NCBI RefSeq assembly: GCF_018863415.1
Contig: NZ_JAHKSN010000005.1
Coordinates: 62,001-126,000 of the forward strand
Length of the DNA stretch: 64,000 nucleotides
Reading direction: 5' to 3'
Origin: Deinococcus aestuarii
Lineage (GTDB): Bacteria > Deinococcota > Deinococci > Deinococcales > Deinococcaceae
A program made the position numbers and the translations under genes. The notes beneath the pieces were generated by a model. That model saw nothing but the letters and a program-made list of their open reading frames with translations. It was not told the DNA's origin and searched no databases. Below are positions 1-12,633 of this stretch, piece by piece (position 1 is the stretch's first letter; each line of letters begins with the position of its first letter).

Positions 1-1
1 C

Positions 2-64
2 TTCTTTCTGCGCGACCCCGACGGCTATCTGGTGAAGGTCTTTCATTACCACGAGGAGACGTAA
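2..64 (+). CDS. C-terminal end of a VOC-fold protein (partial)
   Basis: Only the last 20 codons and the stop lie in the window. They read through a DPDGYLVKV stretch, typical of the last strand of glyoxalase/extradiol dioxygenase (VOC) domains, where the final metal ligand would sit; here the ligand position cannot be assigned. The stop is 2 nt before the hpaB start, so this is probably an upstream member of the same aromatic catabolism operon. Its identity beyond a VOC-like tail is not determinable. Confidence 0.6.
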   Translation, partial: FFLRDPDGYLVKVFHYHEET

Positions 65-66
65 TT

Positions 67-1548
67 ATGGCTACAGCGACCGGACAGCAGTTCCTCGACC
101 GCCTCCGCCAGAACCCCCCCAACCTCTACGTGGACGGCGCGCGGGTCGAGGACCCCACCACCCACCCCGCCACCCGCAACATCGCCCACTCCCTCGCCGG
201 GCTGTACGACCTCCAGCACGACCCCCGCCTGCGCGACGTGCTGACCTACGAGGAGAACGGCGAGCGGTACGCGACCGCCTTCATGGTGCCGCGCACGAAG
301 GACGACCTTCGGAAGATCGGCGAAGCGCACCGCATCCGCGCGAACTTCTCGCTAGGCACGCTGGGCCGCGCGCCGGACTACATGAACACGAACGTCATGG
401 CCGCTGGGATGGCGAGCGACTACTTCGACCAGTGCGAGCACAGCGGGCCGAAGGGCTCGGGGCGCAACTTCAGCGAGAACATGCGCCGGTATTACGAGTA
501 CGTGCGCGACAACGACCTGTGCCTCACCCACGCGCTCACCAACCCGCAGGTCAACCGCAGCAAGCAGGCGTCCGAACTCCCCGATCCCTACATCGCTATG
601 GGGATCGTCGAGGAAACGGAGGCGGGCGTGATCGTGCGCGGCGCCCGAATGCTCGCCACGCTGCCCATCGCCGACGAAATCCTGATCTTTCCCTCCACAG
701 TGATCAAGGAGAACGGCGACAAGAGCCGCTACGCGATGGGCTTCGGCCTGCCGACCAACGCGCCCGGCCTGTACTTCCAGTGCCGCGAGCCCTTCGACCT
801 GGGGCGGGACGTGGAGGATCACCCCTTATCGAGCCGATTCGACGAGCAGGACGCCTTCGTGATCTTCGACGACGTGCTCGTGCCCTGGGAGCGCGTGTTC
901 CTGATGTACGACATGACGCTCGCCAACCAGGCGTATGCCCGGACGGACGCCGTGCTGCACATGGCTTATCAGGTGGTGAACCAGAAGGTCTCCAAGACCG
1001 AGGCGTTTCTGGGCATCGCGCAGAGCATCGTGGACACGGTAGGCAGCGGGCAGTTCCAGCACGTGCAGCAGAAGGTCAGCGAAATCATCATCACGCTGGA
1101 GATCATGAAGGCCCTTCAGGTGGCGGCGGTGGAAGGGGCAGAGTTGAACCAGTACGGCGTGATGACCCCGGCACGTGGACCGCTCGACGCTGCCCGCAAC
1201 TACTACCCCAGCGTCTACCCGCGCCTGAACGAGATCATTCAGCTTCTCGGCGCCTCAGGAATCATCATGATGCCGGGCAAGGCCGACCGGGAGGGACCGC
1301 TCGGGCACTTCATCGAGAAGCACCTCCAGGCGACGAACGCGAGCGCGGAAGACCGCCTGAAACTGTTCCGCCTGGCCTGGGATCTGACGTTGAGTGCCTT
1401 CGGGGCGCGGCAGAACCTGTACGAGAAGCACTTCTTCGGTGATCCCATCCGCATGTACAGCGCCCTGTACGAGGTGTACGACAAGGGGCCGTACGTGGAG
1501 CGCATCCGGCAGTTCCTGCACCAGCCGCAGCCCATCGCCGCCGACTGA
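67..1548 (+). CDS. hpaB: 4-hydroxyphenylacetate 3-monooxygenase, oxygenase component
   Basis: A 493-residue protein of the flavin-dependent HpaB family, close to the usual 480-520 length. It would hydroxylate 4-hydroxyphenylacetate to homoprotocatechuate (3,4-dihydroxyphenylacetate) using FADH2 from a separate reductase, HpaC. The family segment [12 protein letters not shown] is visible near residue 160, as is the acyl-CoA dehydrogenase-like helical C-terminal half. It is the first complete gene of an operon whose other members are the downstream pathway enzymes, which strongly supports the assignment over related 4-HPA-hydroxylase-fold dehydratases. No hpaC reductase gene is visible nearby, so it must lie outside the window. 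Confidence 0.9.
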   Translation: MATATGQQFLDRLRQNPPNLYVDGARVEDPTTHPATRNIAHSLAGLYDLQHDPRLRDVLTYEENGERYATAFMVPRTKDDLRKIGEAHRIRANFSLGTLGRAPDYMNTNVMAAGMASDYFDQCEHSGPKGSGRNFSENMRRYYEYVRDNDLCLTHALTNPQVNRSKQASELPDPYIAMGIVEETEAGVIVRGARMLATLPIADEILIFPSTVIKENGDKSRYAMGFGLPTNAPGLYFQCREPFDLGRDVEDHPLSSRFDEQDAFVIFDDVLVPWERVFLMYDMTLANQAYARTDAVLHMAYQVVNQKVSKTEAFLGIAQSIVDTVGSGQFQHVQQKVSEIIITLEIMKALQVAAVEGAELNQYGVMTPARGPLDAARNYYPSVYPRLNEIIQLLGASGIIMMPGKADREGPLGHFIEKHLQATNASAEDRLKLFRLAWDLTLSAFGARQNLYEKHFFGDPIRMYSALYEVYDKGPYVERIRQFLHQPQPIAAD

Positions 1549-1557
1549 GGTTTCGCC

Positions 1558-2523
1558 ATGCAACCGAACACCATCCGCATCGCCCACGGTGTCCTCTATG
1601 TCACCGACCTCATGCAGTCCCGGCGCTTCTACGTGGACCTGCTCGGCCTGAACGTCCTGCACGAGACCGAGGGCGCCCTGTACCTGCGCGCCAACGAGGA
1701 CCGCGAGTGGACGCTGAAACTCGAACTCGCCCCCGAGGCGGGCGTCAAGCACCTCGCCTACCGGGTGGGCACGAACGACGACCTCGACGCCCTTGTGGAA
1801 TTCCTCGACCGTCAGGGCATCCCCCACCGCTGGGAGATGGAGGTGGACCGCCCCCGCCTGCTGCGCTTCCAGGACCCCTACGGCATCCCCGTCGCCTTCT
1901 ACGCGGAGTCAGTCAAGCACCCCTGGCTCCTCCAGGACTACCACCTGCACCGGGGTGCCGGATTGCAACGCATCGACCACATCAACGTGATGACGCCGGA
2001 CGTGGAAGGCGTGATGCGCTGGTACATGGATCACTTGGGCTTCCGCCTGAGCGAGTACACCGAAGACGAGCACGGCAGAATCTGGGCCGCCTGGATTCAG
2101 CGCCGAGGGAGCGTGCACGACCTGGCGCTCACGAACGGCACGGGGCCAAGGCTGCACCACTTCGCCTACTGGATGCCCGACATGCAGAGCATCATCCGCG
2201 CGTGCGACATCCTCGCCGGGGCGCGAATGCCCGAGGCCATCGAGCGCGGGCCGGGGCGCCACGGCATCTCCAACGCCTTCTTCCTGTACATCCGTGACCC
2301 GGACGGGCACCGCATCGAGCTGTATACCAGCGACTACGTGACCGTGGACCCCGACTTCGAGCCGATCCGCTGGTCCCTGGACGACCCCCGGCGGCAGACC
2401 CTCTGGGGCGCCAGGACTCCCCGGAGCTGGTTCGAGGAGGGCTCGTTGCTGGAAGCGTTCGATGGCGGCTGGGTGACCCCGCAGGAGGGCGAGTTGCGGG
2501 GCCTCCCGGTGCATGTGATCTAG
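1558..2523 (+). CDS. hpaD: Homoprotocatechuate 2,3-dioxygenase (extradiol, VOC type)
   Basis: A 321-residue type I extradiol dioxygenase that would cleave homoprotocatechuate to 5-carboxymethyl-2-hydroxymuconate semialdehyde. Two VOC modules are visible. The C-terminal one carries the 2-His-1-carboxylate metal triad at His141, His201 and Glu254. The second-sphere residues known from the Brevibacterium/Arthrobacter enzymes also have counterparts (His187, His235, Tyr244). Metal choice (Fe or Mn) cannot be read from sequence. The gene starts 9 nt after the hpaB stop, which implies cotranscription. Confidence 0.92.
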   Translation: MQPNTIRIAHGVLYVTDLMQSRRFYVDLLGLNVLHETEGALYLRANEDREWTLKLELAPEAGVKHLAYRVGTNDDLDALVEFLDRQGIPHRWEMEVDRPRLLRFQDPYGIPVAFYAESVKHPWLLQDYHLHRGAGLQRIDHINVMTPDVEGVMRWYMDHLGFRLSEYTEDEHGRIWAAWIQRRGSVHDLALTNGTGPRLHHFAYWMPDMQSIIRACDILAGARMPEAIERGPGRHGISNAFFLYIRDPDGHRIELYTSDYVTVDPDFEPIRWSLDDPRRQTLWGARTPRSWFEEGSLLEAFDGGWVTPQEGELRGLPVHVI

Positions 2524-2533
2524 GGTGGGGGCG

Positions 2534-2680
2534 ACCCCTCTGCTGCGCAGCTCTACGAGTCCGCCCCCTGACGGGGGCACCTCCCCTTAAAAGGGAGGCT
2601 TCTATGGGCGTTGCTCCCCATGTCGTGCGCTTCAGGCTCCCCTCCAAGGGGAGCTGTCCGCGCAGCGGACTGAGGGGTCA
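2534..2680 (+). repeat. REP-like hairpin repeat, copy A (double unit)
   Basis: This stretch between hpaD and hpaG starts with a block containing CTGCTGCGCAGCTCTACGAG, followed by the hairpins GCCCCCTGACGGGGGC and CTCCCCTTAAAAGGGAG, and then a second hairpin unit at 2638-2652 (CTCCCCTCCAAGGGGAG). The leading block is identical over 28 bases to copy B at 52648-52734. Copies C (7305-7391) and D (10971-11036) are related in the opposite orientation. It sits inside the hpa operon and may form RNA structure there. No coding capacity is apparent. Confidence 0.75.
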
Positions 2681-2720
2681 CCCGCGACTCCACCACCTCC
2701 TCCCCCCGAAAGGCCCCACC

Positions 2721-3506
2721 ATGAAAACCGCCCGTTTCCTCTCCCGCGGACGCCTGCACCAGGGCGCCTTGCAAGACGGCCTCCTCATCGACGTGGCGGG
2801 CGAAGGCCATCACCCCGACGACGTGCAATTCCTGCTGCCCGTCACGCCCGGCAAGGTCATCGCGCTCGCCCTGAACTACGCTGACCACGTGGCGGAACTG
2901 GGCTTCAAGCAGCCCGAGGAACCCGTGATGTTCCTCAAGCCGAACACCAGCCTGCTGCCTCATCGTGGGACGGTTGAATATCCCCGAGGCGCGCAGTTCA
3001 TGCACTACGAGGTCGAACTCGGCATCGTTCTCGGACGCAATGCCCGACGGGTGAAGGCGAAGGATGCGGAGGACTACATCGGCGGGTACACCATCGCCAA
3101 CGATCTGGTCGTGCGCGACTACGTCTCCAACTACTACCGCCCCCCCATGCGCGCGAAGGGCTGGGACACCTTCGGGCCCCTCGGCCCCTATCTCGTGAGC
3201 GCCGACGAGGTGCCCGACCCGTACAACCTGGGCTTGCGGGCCTACGTGAACGGCGAACTGCGGCAGGAGGGCTCCACCCGCGACATGATCCTCAAGGGCC
3301 CCGAGCTGATCGAGTTCATGTCCCGCTTCATGACGCTGGAGGCCGGGGACGTGATCCTGACCGGCACCCCCAAGGGCGTCTCGCACGTCCACCCGGGCGA
3401 CGTGATGCGCATGGAGATCGACGGGTTAGGCGCCCTGGAAAACGACGTGCAGCTGGAGGACGAGAGCGCCGAGCCCCTCATCGCCCAGGAAGGCGTGCGA
3501 CAGTAA
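2721..3506 (+). CDS. hpaG: FAH-family isomerase/decarboxylase of the homoprotocatechuate pathway
   Basis: A 261-residue fumarylacetoacetate hydrolase-fold protein. In this operon it should act as 5-oxopent-3-ene-1,2,5-tricarboxylate decarboxylase and/or 2-hydroxyhepta-2,4-diene-1,7-dioate isomerase. The metal-binding pattern is visible as Glu97-x-Glu99 (YEVELG) and Asp128 (ANDLVVRDY). The ATG at 2721 is chosen because an upstream in-frame extension would run through repeat copy A. It is a single-domain protein, whereas E. coli HpaG is a two-domain fusion, so a second FAH-type partner might be encoded elsewhere. Confidence 0.87.
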   Translation: MKTARFLSRGRLHQGALQDGLLIDVAGEGHHPDDVQFLLPVTPGKVIALALNYADHVAELGFKQPEEPVMFLKPNTSLLPHRGTVEYPRGAQFMHYEVELGIVLGRNARRVKAKDAEDYIGGYTIANDLVVRDYVSNYYRPPMRAKGWDTFGPLGPYLVSADEVPDPYNLGLRAYVNGELRQEGSTRDMILKGPELIEFMSRFMTLEAGDVILTGTPKGVSHVHPGDVMRMEIDGLGALENDVQLEDESAEPLIAQEGVRQ

Positions 3507-3522
3507 CTCCCGGAGGTCTCCC

Positions 3523-3909
3523 TTGCCGCACGTCATCATCGAATACACCGACAACCTCACGGGCGAGACGGACATTCCCGCGCTGCTGGAGGGCATTCAC
3601 GGGGTGCTGATCGGGCACGCGGACGTGTTCCCGGTCGGCGGCATCCGCTCGCGCGCCCTCGCCCTGCACGACTACCGGGTCGCGGACGGGCGGGAGGACG
3701 ACGCCTTCGTGCACGTCACCCTCAAGATCGGCGCGGGCCGCAGCGACGAGGTGAAGAAGACAGTCGGCGACGAGCTGTTCGAGGTCGTCAAAGCGCACTT
3801 CGCGGACCTGTTCGCCCAGCGTTACCTCGCCCTCTCGATGGAACTTCAGGAGTTCAGCGAGGCGGGCACGTACAAACACAACAACATCCACGCGCGGTTC
3901 AGGAAGTGA
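3523..3909 (+). CDS. hpaF: 5-carboxymethyl-2-hydroxymuconate delta-isomerase
   Basis: A 128-residue protein of the tautomerase superfamily, matching the roughly 126-residue length of HpaF/CHMI. The start is TTG at 3523, preceded by CGGAGG at 3511-3516. It is fixed by the need for proline directly after the initiator (MPHVIIEY), because that proline becomes the N-terminal catalytic base once Met is removed. The C-terminal YKHNNIH segment is characteristic of the family. It would isomerise 5-carboxymethyl-2-hydroxymuconate and lies between hpaG and hpaH. Confidence 0.9.
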   Translation: MPHVIIEYTDNLTGETDIPALLEGIHGVLIGHADVFPVGGIRSRALALHDYRVADGREDDAFVHVTLKIGAGRSDEVKKTVGDELFEVVKAHFADLFAQRYLALSMELQEFSEAGTYKHNNIHARFRK

Positions 3910-3932
3910 CGCGGGAGGATTGAAGAGGCCGA

Positions 3933-4739
3933 ATGTTGACCGACACCCAACTCCAAGACGCCGCCGCCCGCCTGAATGAGGCCGAGAAGACCCGGCAGCA
4001 GATCAGGCAGTTCTCCCTGGACTACCCGGATATCACCATCGAAGACGCCTACCGCATTCAGCGCACCTGGGTGGACCTGAAACTGAGCGAGGGCCGCACC
4101 CTCTACGGCCACAAGATTGGCCTCACCTCCCGCGCGATGCAGATGTCCTCGAACATCGCCGAGCCCGATTACGGCGCCCTGCTCGACGACATGGTGTTCC
4201 CGGAGGGCTCCGAGATTCCCACCTCGCGCTTCATTGTCCCGAAGGTGGAGGTCGAACTCGCCTTCCTGCTGGAACGGGACCTGAGCGGGCCGAACTGCAC
4301 GATCTTCGACGTGCTTCAGGCGTCCAGCTACGTGGTGCCCGCCATCGAGATCATCGACGCGCGCATCGAACGCATCGACCGGGAGAGCGGTGTGACCCGC
4401 AAGGTGTTCGACACCATCAGCGACAACGCGGCGAACGCGGGCATCATCCTGGGTGGTCGGCCCGTGCGCCCTCACGACGTGGACCTGCGCTGGGTCGGCG
4501 CGCTGCTGTACCGGAACGGCGTGATCGAGGAGACAGGTGTGGCGGCAGGCGTTCTGAACCACCCGGCGACCGGCGTGTCGTGGCTGGCGAACAAACTCCA
4601 CCCGCACGGCGTGACGCTAAAAGCAGGGCAGGTCATCCTGGCGGGGTCCTTCACCCGGCCCGTGGACGCGCGGCCCGGCGACACCTTTCACGCGGACTAC
4701 GGCCCCCTGGGCGGCGTGGCCTTCCGGTTCGCCCCATGA
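3933..4739 (+). CDS. hpaH: 2-oxohept-4-ene-1,7-dioate hydratase
   Basis: A 268-residue protein of the hydratase/decarboxylase branch of the FAH fold (HpaH/MhpD type). It adds water to 2-oxohept-4-ene-1,7-dioate to give 4-hydroxy-2-oxoheptane-1,7-dioate. Recognisable segments are [12 protein letters not shown] near residue 60, the metal-binding stretch VEVELAFLL around residue 107, and a C-terminal GSFTRPV. A GAGG motif precedes the ATG. The stop overlaps the hpaI start by 4 nt (ATGA), indicating translational coupling. Confidence 0.9.
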   Translation: MLTDTQLQDAAARLNEAEKTRQQIRQFSLDYPDITIEDAYRIQRTWVDLKLSEGRTLYGHKIGLTSRAMQMSSNIAEPDYGALLDDMVFPEGSEIPTSRFIVPKVEVELAFLLERDLSGPNCTIFDVLQASSYVVPAIEIIDARIERIDRESGVTRKVFDTISDNAANAGIILGGRPVRPHDVDLRWVGALLYRNGVIEETGVAAGVLNHPATGVSWLANKLHPHGVTLKAGQVILAGSFTRPVDARPGDTFHADYGPLGGVAFRFAP

Positions 4740-5536
4740 GCGAGATTGCCAACCTTTTCAAACAGGCCCTGCGTGCCCGTGAACTTCAGGTGGGCCTGTG
4801 GCTCGCCCTCGCCGATCCCTATTGCGCGGAGGTGTGCGCGGGGGCGGGCTTCGACTGGCTGCTGATCGACGGCGAGCACGCGCCCAACGATGTGCGCAGC
4901 ACCCTGGCCCAGCTCCAGGCTCTCGCCGCCTCCCCGGTGGCACCCATCGTCCGCCCGCCCGTCGGGGACACGCACCTCATCAAGCAGTACCTCGACCTCG
5001 GCGTGCAGACCCTGCTCGTCCCGATGGTGGAGACGGCGGAGCAGGCCCGCGCGCTCGTGGCGGCGACCCGCTACCCGCCCCGGGGCGTGCGGGGTGTCGG
5101 AAGTGCCCTGGCCCGCGCCTCACGCTGGAACCGCGTCCCGGAATACGTACACCGCGCGGACGACGAGATTTGCCTGCTCGTGCAGGTCGAGTCCCGGCGC
5201 GGCCTGGAAAACCTGGAGGAGATCGCCGCCGTGGAGGGGGTGGAGGGCGTGTTCATCGGGCCCGCCGACCTCAGCGCCAGCCTGGGACACCTGGGCAACC
5301 CCGGGCATCCGGAGGTCCAGGGCGCTATCGAGCAGGCCATCGCCGCCATTGTCGCCTCCGGCAAGGCCGCCGGGATTTTGTCGAGCGACGAGGCGCAGGC
5401 TCAGGGCTACATCCGCCTGGGCTGTACCTTCGTGGCGGTCGGGGTAGACGTGAGCCTGCTCGCCCGCGCGACCGCAGACCTCGCGGCGCGCTTTGGCCGG
5501 GGGAGCCGGACCCCCGGGTCGGGGGGGGTGTATTGA
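4736..5536 (+). CDS. hpaI: 4-hydroxy-2-oxoheptane-1,7-dioate aldolase
   Basis: A 266-residue class II pyruvate aldolase of the HpcH/HpaI family, splitting the pathway end product into pyruvate and succinate semialdehyde. The residues known from E. coli HpaI are all present with a constant +3 offset: His48, Arg73, Glu152 (metal ligand) and Asp178 (metal ligand). The start at 4736 overlaps the hpaH stop. An in-frame extension to 4580 would sit entirely inside hpaH and is rejected. It is the last gene of the operon. A CHMS dehydrogenase (hpaE), needed between hpaD and hpaF, is not present as an intact gene in this window. Confidence 0.92.
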   Translation: MSEIANLFKQALRARELQVGLWLALADPYCAEVCAGAGFDWLLIDGEHAPNDVRSTLAQLQALAASPVAPIVRPPVGDTHLIKQYLDLGVQTLLVPMVETAEQARALVAATRYPPRGVRGVGSALARASRWNRVPEYVHRADDEICLLVQVESRRGLENLEEIAAVEGVEGVFIGPADLSASLGHLGNPGHPEVQGAIEQAIAAIVASGKAAGILSSDEAQAQGYIRLGCTFVAVGVDVSLLARATADLAARFGRGSRTPGSGGVY

Positions 5537-5589
5537 AAGACGGCAGGTGTCAATGACATCACGCGCTTCACGGGGCGGGGCGCGAAAGG

Positions 5590-5880
5590 CTCCTCTTCGA
5601 CTTCAAGCCCGCCGAGGAGGCCAGTCTTATCACCCTGCATGTCACCTGGCCTCCTCGACGTCGTGCCCGGCCCCGGTGCCGTCATCCCCTCGTCGCCAAA
5701 CTCAGCCACACCGGGGGCAGGGTCGTCGGATGACGGAGACGCTCAAGCCCCTCACGCTGGAATTGGGCAGCAAGGCGCCGCGGTCGTGCCGGAGGACGCC
5801 GACTTCGGGCAGACGATCCCGGTGCGGGCAAGGGACCTCTTCGCCAACGCCGAGGTCGTGTGGCGTGCGGGTGAGGGCAG
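5590..5880 (+). pseudogene. Shredded aldehyde dehydrogenase relic
   Basis: Fragments of the NAD-dependent aldehyde dehydrogenase core follow one another in the correct order but in changing frames. They are DFKPAEEASLITL (about 5599), LLDVVPGPGA (about 5651), KLSHTGGRVVG (about 5698), TETLKPLTLELGSKAP (about 5733), AVVPEDADF (about 5780) and a FANAEVV remnant where the catalytic-cysteine segment should be. At least four frame changes and internal deletions make it non-functional. The order matches the middle third of the family, from the NAD-binding Lys region towards the active-site Cys. The rest of 5537-5939 shows nothing else recognisable. Confidence 0.7.
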
Positions 5881-5939
5881 GGGGCCCGTCCGCACCCTGG
5901 AGACGGCACGGTCTGCCGGGGTGGGCAACGGAACGGGCC

Positions 5940-7274
5940 TCAACGGAGGAACTGGCGATACCAGCGGGCACTGTCCTTGAGGGTGCGTTCCTGCGTCGGG
6001 TAGTCCACGTACACCAGCCCGAAGCGCTTCCCGTACCCGAAGGCCCACTCGAAGTTGTCCATCAGGGACCACGCGAAGTAGCCGCGCACGTCCACGCCCG
6101 CGTCCAGCGCGTCCAGGAGAGCCATAAGGTGGGTCTGAAGGTACGCCACCCGCTGGGGGTCATGGACCTGCCCCCCTGACCGCTCGTCCGCGAAGGCCGC
6201 GCCGTTCTCCGTGATGACGACGGGCGGCAGCTTCGGGTAGTCCGCCCTCAGCCGAGTCAGCAGATCGGTGAGCCCCAGCGGGTAGATTTCCCAGCCCATG
6301 TCGGTGACCGGGGCTCCAGCGGGCACCCCGCCGCCCGAGGCGCCCACCACGCCGCGTGAGTAGTAGTTGACGCCCAGGAAGTCGAGCGGCGCCGCGATGA
6401 GATCCAGGTCGCCCTCCCGCACGTCGGGCACGTCCGGGCCGCACGCCTCCCACACGTCCCGCGGGTACTCGCCGCGCAGCAGGGGATCGAGGAACCAGCG
6501 GTTGAGCCGCCCGTCCGCCAGCCGCGCGGCGGCCACGTCTTCGGGTCGGTCGCTCGCACTCACCTGCGGTCCCAGGTTCAAGACGATCCCCGCCTGGGCG
6601 CCGGGAGCGTGGCGCCGCACCTCCGGCAGCGCGAGTGCGTGGCCCAGCAGCAGCCCGTGCGCGGCGGCGAGGGCGAGTCTGCGGTCCCTGAGTCCGGGCG
6701 CGTGGTGCCCGATCTCGTAGCTGAGGATGGAGGAGCACCACGGCTCGTTGAGGGTGGCGTAGCTCCGCACCCGGTCGCCCAGCCGCGCGGCGACGGCGGC
6801 GCCGTACTCGGCGAAGAGGTAAGCGGTATCTCGGTTCGCCCACCCACCCGCGTCCTGAAGCGGCTGGGGCAGGTCCCAGTGGTAGAGCGTGACGTGTGGC
6901 TGGACGTTCCGGGCGAGCAGCCCGTCGGTCAGGCGCTCGTAGAAGTCGAGCCCGGCGGCGTTCATCGGCCCGCTCCCGGACGGCTGCACCCTCGGCCAGG
7001 CCACGCTGAAGCGGTAGGCGTCCACCCCCAGCGAGGCGATCAGGTCGAGGTCGGCCTCCCAGCGGTGGTAATGGTCGCAGGCGACCGAGCCGTCGCTCCC
7101 GTCCGCGATCCGTCCCGGCTGGGCACAGAAGGTGTCCCAGATGGAGGGGCCGCGCCCGTCCTCATTCGCAGCCCCCTCGATCTGGTAGGAGGACGTGGCG
7201 ACGCCGAAGGTGAAGCCCGCGGGGAAATCGGTGCGGCGAAGGGTGTCGGGGGTGGGTCGGGCGGTCTGGGTCAT
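5940..7274 (-). CDS. GH1 beta-glucosidase
   Basis: A 444-residue glycoside hydrolase family 1 enzyme, the normal length for bacterial beta-glucosidases. The acid/base is Glu177 in TLNEP and the nucleophile Glu356 in ITENG. The N-terminal FTFGVATSSYQIEG block and the C-terminal SLMDNFEWAFGYGKRFG block are also typical. The ATG at 7274 is preceded by AGAGG; a TTG 24 nt upstream is possible but less likely. It has no signal peptide, so it would hydrolyse imported beta-glucosides such as cellobiose in the cytoplasm. It is the last gene of the sugar ABC operon reading from about 10641. Confidence 0.92.
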   Translation of the reverse strand: MTQTARPTPDTLRRTDFPAGFTFGVATSSYQIEGAANEDGRGPSIWDTFCAQPGRIADGSDGSVACDHYHRWEADLDLIASLGVDAYRFSVAWPRVQPSGSGPMNAAGLDFYERLTDGLLARNVQPHVTLYHWDLPQPLQDAGGWANRDTAYLFAEYGAAVAARLGDRVRSYATLNEPWCSSILSYEIGHHAPGLRDRRLALAAAHGLLLGHALALPEVRRHAPGAQAGIVLNLGPQVSASDRPEDVAAARLADGRLNRWFLDPLLRGEYPRDVWEACGPDVPDVREGDLDLIAAPLDFLGVNYYSRGVVGASGGGVPAGAPVTDMGWEIYPLGLTDLLTRLRADYPKLPPVVITENGAAFADERSGGQVHDPQRVAYLQTHLMALLDALDAGVDVRGYFAWSLMDNFEWAFGYGKRFGLVYVDYPTQERTLKDSARWYRQFLR

Positions 7275-7304
7275 AGGAACCTCTGAAGTACGGGGCAAAA
7301 GGAG

Positions 7305-7391
7305 CTGTTTTTTTACCCCTCCCCCTTGAGGGGGGAGGCCGGGACTCGGAGAGCTGCGGAGCAGAGGGGGTGAGCAGGCCGGGCATCCCAG
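7305..7391 (-). repeat. REP-like hairpin repeat, copy C
   Basis: On the minus strand this reads GGGATGCCCGGCCTG, then a CCCCCTCTGCT-GCAGCTC block, then a GGCCTCCCCC/GGGGGAGG hairpin and a run of seven A residues. It matches copy B (52648-52734) along almost its whole 87-base length, including the flanking GGGATGCCCGGCCTG. It lies between the GH1 gene and the permease gene of the same operon. No gene is apparent inside it. Confidence 0.8.
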
Positions 7392-7436
7392 AACAACGGA
7401 CGCCCAACTCCCTGCTTCACAAGGCGAACAACGCCT

Positions 7437-9292
<1,856 letters not shown>

Positions 9293-9387
9293 CCTGACCT
9301 CACGGCTGTGTTCTCTCAAGGGAGAGGCCGGGCACGGCAGGGGCGTCAGCGCACCCGCTCCGTCCCCGGCCACTCGGGGCCCCCGTC

Positions 9388-10641
<1,254 letters not shown>

Positions 10642-10767
10642 GGCTGGGCCTCCTGGGAGCGGAACACGTCGAGAGACGGCAGAGTCGCCCTCCCACATCC
10701 ACGGGAGTGGCGAGGTGATCCCCAGCGGGGGAGGTCACTCCGGGCTGATTTGATTCCGCTTGACGGT

Positions 10768-10797
10768 ACTGTAGGCACTTTTGAAAGCGCTTGTCAA
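10768..10797 (-). promoter_or_regulatory. Promoter with embedded LacI-type operator for the beta-glucoside operon
   Basis: On the minus strand a perfect -35 TTGACA (10792-10797) and a -10 TACAGT (10768-10773) are separated by 18 nt. The spacer contains a near-palindrome, read on the plus strand as TTGAAAGCGCTTGTCAA (10781-10797). It resembles LacI/CcpA-family operators with a central CG. Binding there would block RNA polymerase. A related half-palindrome, TGGAAAAGAGCTTTCA, lies at 10896-10911. The adjacent LacI gene at 11093-12124 carries a matching site at its own promoter. Confidence 0.75.
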
Positions 10798-10970
10798 GAA
10801 GTTCTGGAGGAGGGGTGCCCCCGCTGCGCCGGAATCCGGCAGAAACAGACGGCTTCTCGTTGATCAGACGGGGCATCCGCTTTCAAGGCCCCGACTGGAA
10901 AAGAGCTTTCAGCCCCTCAGAGCGTGTTCGAAAAGTGCGGCAGTGCCGCTCATATCCACAATTTCGACGG

Positions 10971-11036
10971 TCTGTTTGCCCCTCCCCATTGTGGGGGAGG
11001 CCGGGACTGGTACAGCTCCGCAGGAAAGGGGGAAAC
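10971..11036 (-). repeat. REP-like hairpin repeat, copy D (diverged)
   Basis: This copy contains the CCTCCCC/GGGGGAGG hairpin followed on the plus strand by CCGGGACTGGTACAGCTCCGC, the diverged equivalent of the conserved block in copies A to C. It has the same orientation as copy C. It lies in the 450-nt interval between the binding-protein gene and the LacI gene, which otherwise holds only the promoter and operator sites listed at 10768-10797 and 10896-10911. Confidence 0.6.
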
Positions 11037-11092
11037 GCAACCGCCCTCCCAACGCGCTTCACTCCCCATCGAGGGGCTTTTCAACCCCGCTC

Positions 11093-12124
<1,032 letters not shown>

Positions 12125-12130
12125 GACGCC

Positions 12131-12153
12131 AGTGTATGTGAAAGCCCTTGCAA
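12131..12153 (-). promoter_or_regulatory. Leaderless promoter and autoregulatory operator of the LacI gene
   Basis: The -10 TACACT (12131-12136, minus strand) lies 6 nt from the ATG. Directly behind it the plus strand reads GTGAAAGCCCTTGCAA (12138-12153), closely similar to the operator TTGAAAGCGCTTGTCAA at the divergent transport operon. This suggests the repressor controls both promoters. Confidence 0.65.
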
Positions 12154-12230
12154 ATACGGGGGGTCGGGGAGTGGGGACCGCGCAATTCCTGAGACCGGCA
12201 CGGGCACCGGCTGACTCAACCTGACCCCGA

Positions 12231-12600
12231 TGGACCCCGCCCCGGAAAATGCCGAATCCGTCTCTTCTGGAGACCTCAACCTGCGGAAAGGTCAGTGGCG
12301 CTCCCCCTTCGCCCGACCCTGCCCTGTCCGCACACGTCGCCTGCACGGGCTCACCACCCTCCGGCCCAGTCGCCTTCAACTCGCCTTGCCCGAGAACTGG
12401 CAGGCCCTTCACGCTCGGGACCCTGGCCGTGAAGGCCTACCGAGACCGGTAGGGGCGGTCGCTGACCACCTCCACGGCCCAGCAGCCCGGAACACGCGCG
12501 GCTCCGCCCCGCCCCTGGGCTCGGCCGTCCCCGGGACCCCCTCCGCGCTCCGACCAGCCCGGCAGGGGAGCGCCTCCGCAGGAGCCTCTGTCTCGCCTCG
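12231..12600. other. Intergenic interval without a recognisable gene
   Basis: About 370 nt between the divergent LacI and cadA promoters. Open frames here show no recognisable motif and no good start signal. I see no repeat copy or RNA gene in it. Confidence 0.5.
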
Positions 12601-12601
12601 A

Positions 12602-12627
12602 CATATGAGCAGACACTCAGGTATACT
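12602..12627 (+). promoter_or_regulatory. ArsR/CadC-type operator and leaderless promoter of cadA
   Basis: The -10 TATACT (12622-12627) ends 6 nt before the cadA ATG, a leaderless arrangement. Overlapping it is an imperfect inverted repeat, CATATGAGCA-GA-CACTCAGGTATA, of the kind bound by SmtB/ArsR/CadC repressors (TGA and TCA arms flanked by AT-rich ends). The downstream cadC product is the obvious candidate to bind it, giving metal-inducible expression. Confidence 0.65.
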
Positions 12628-12633
12628 CGGGAC

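Noticed and set aside
4580..4735. N-terminal extension of HpaI to 4580
   Set aside because: It is entirely within hpaH in another frame. ATG 4736 with the ATGA overlap and the +3 offset to E. coli HpaI residues settles the start.
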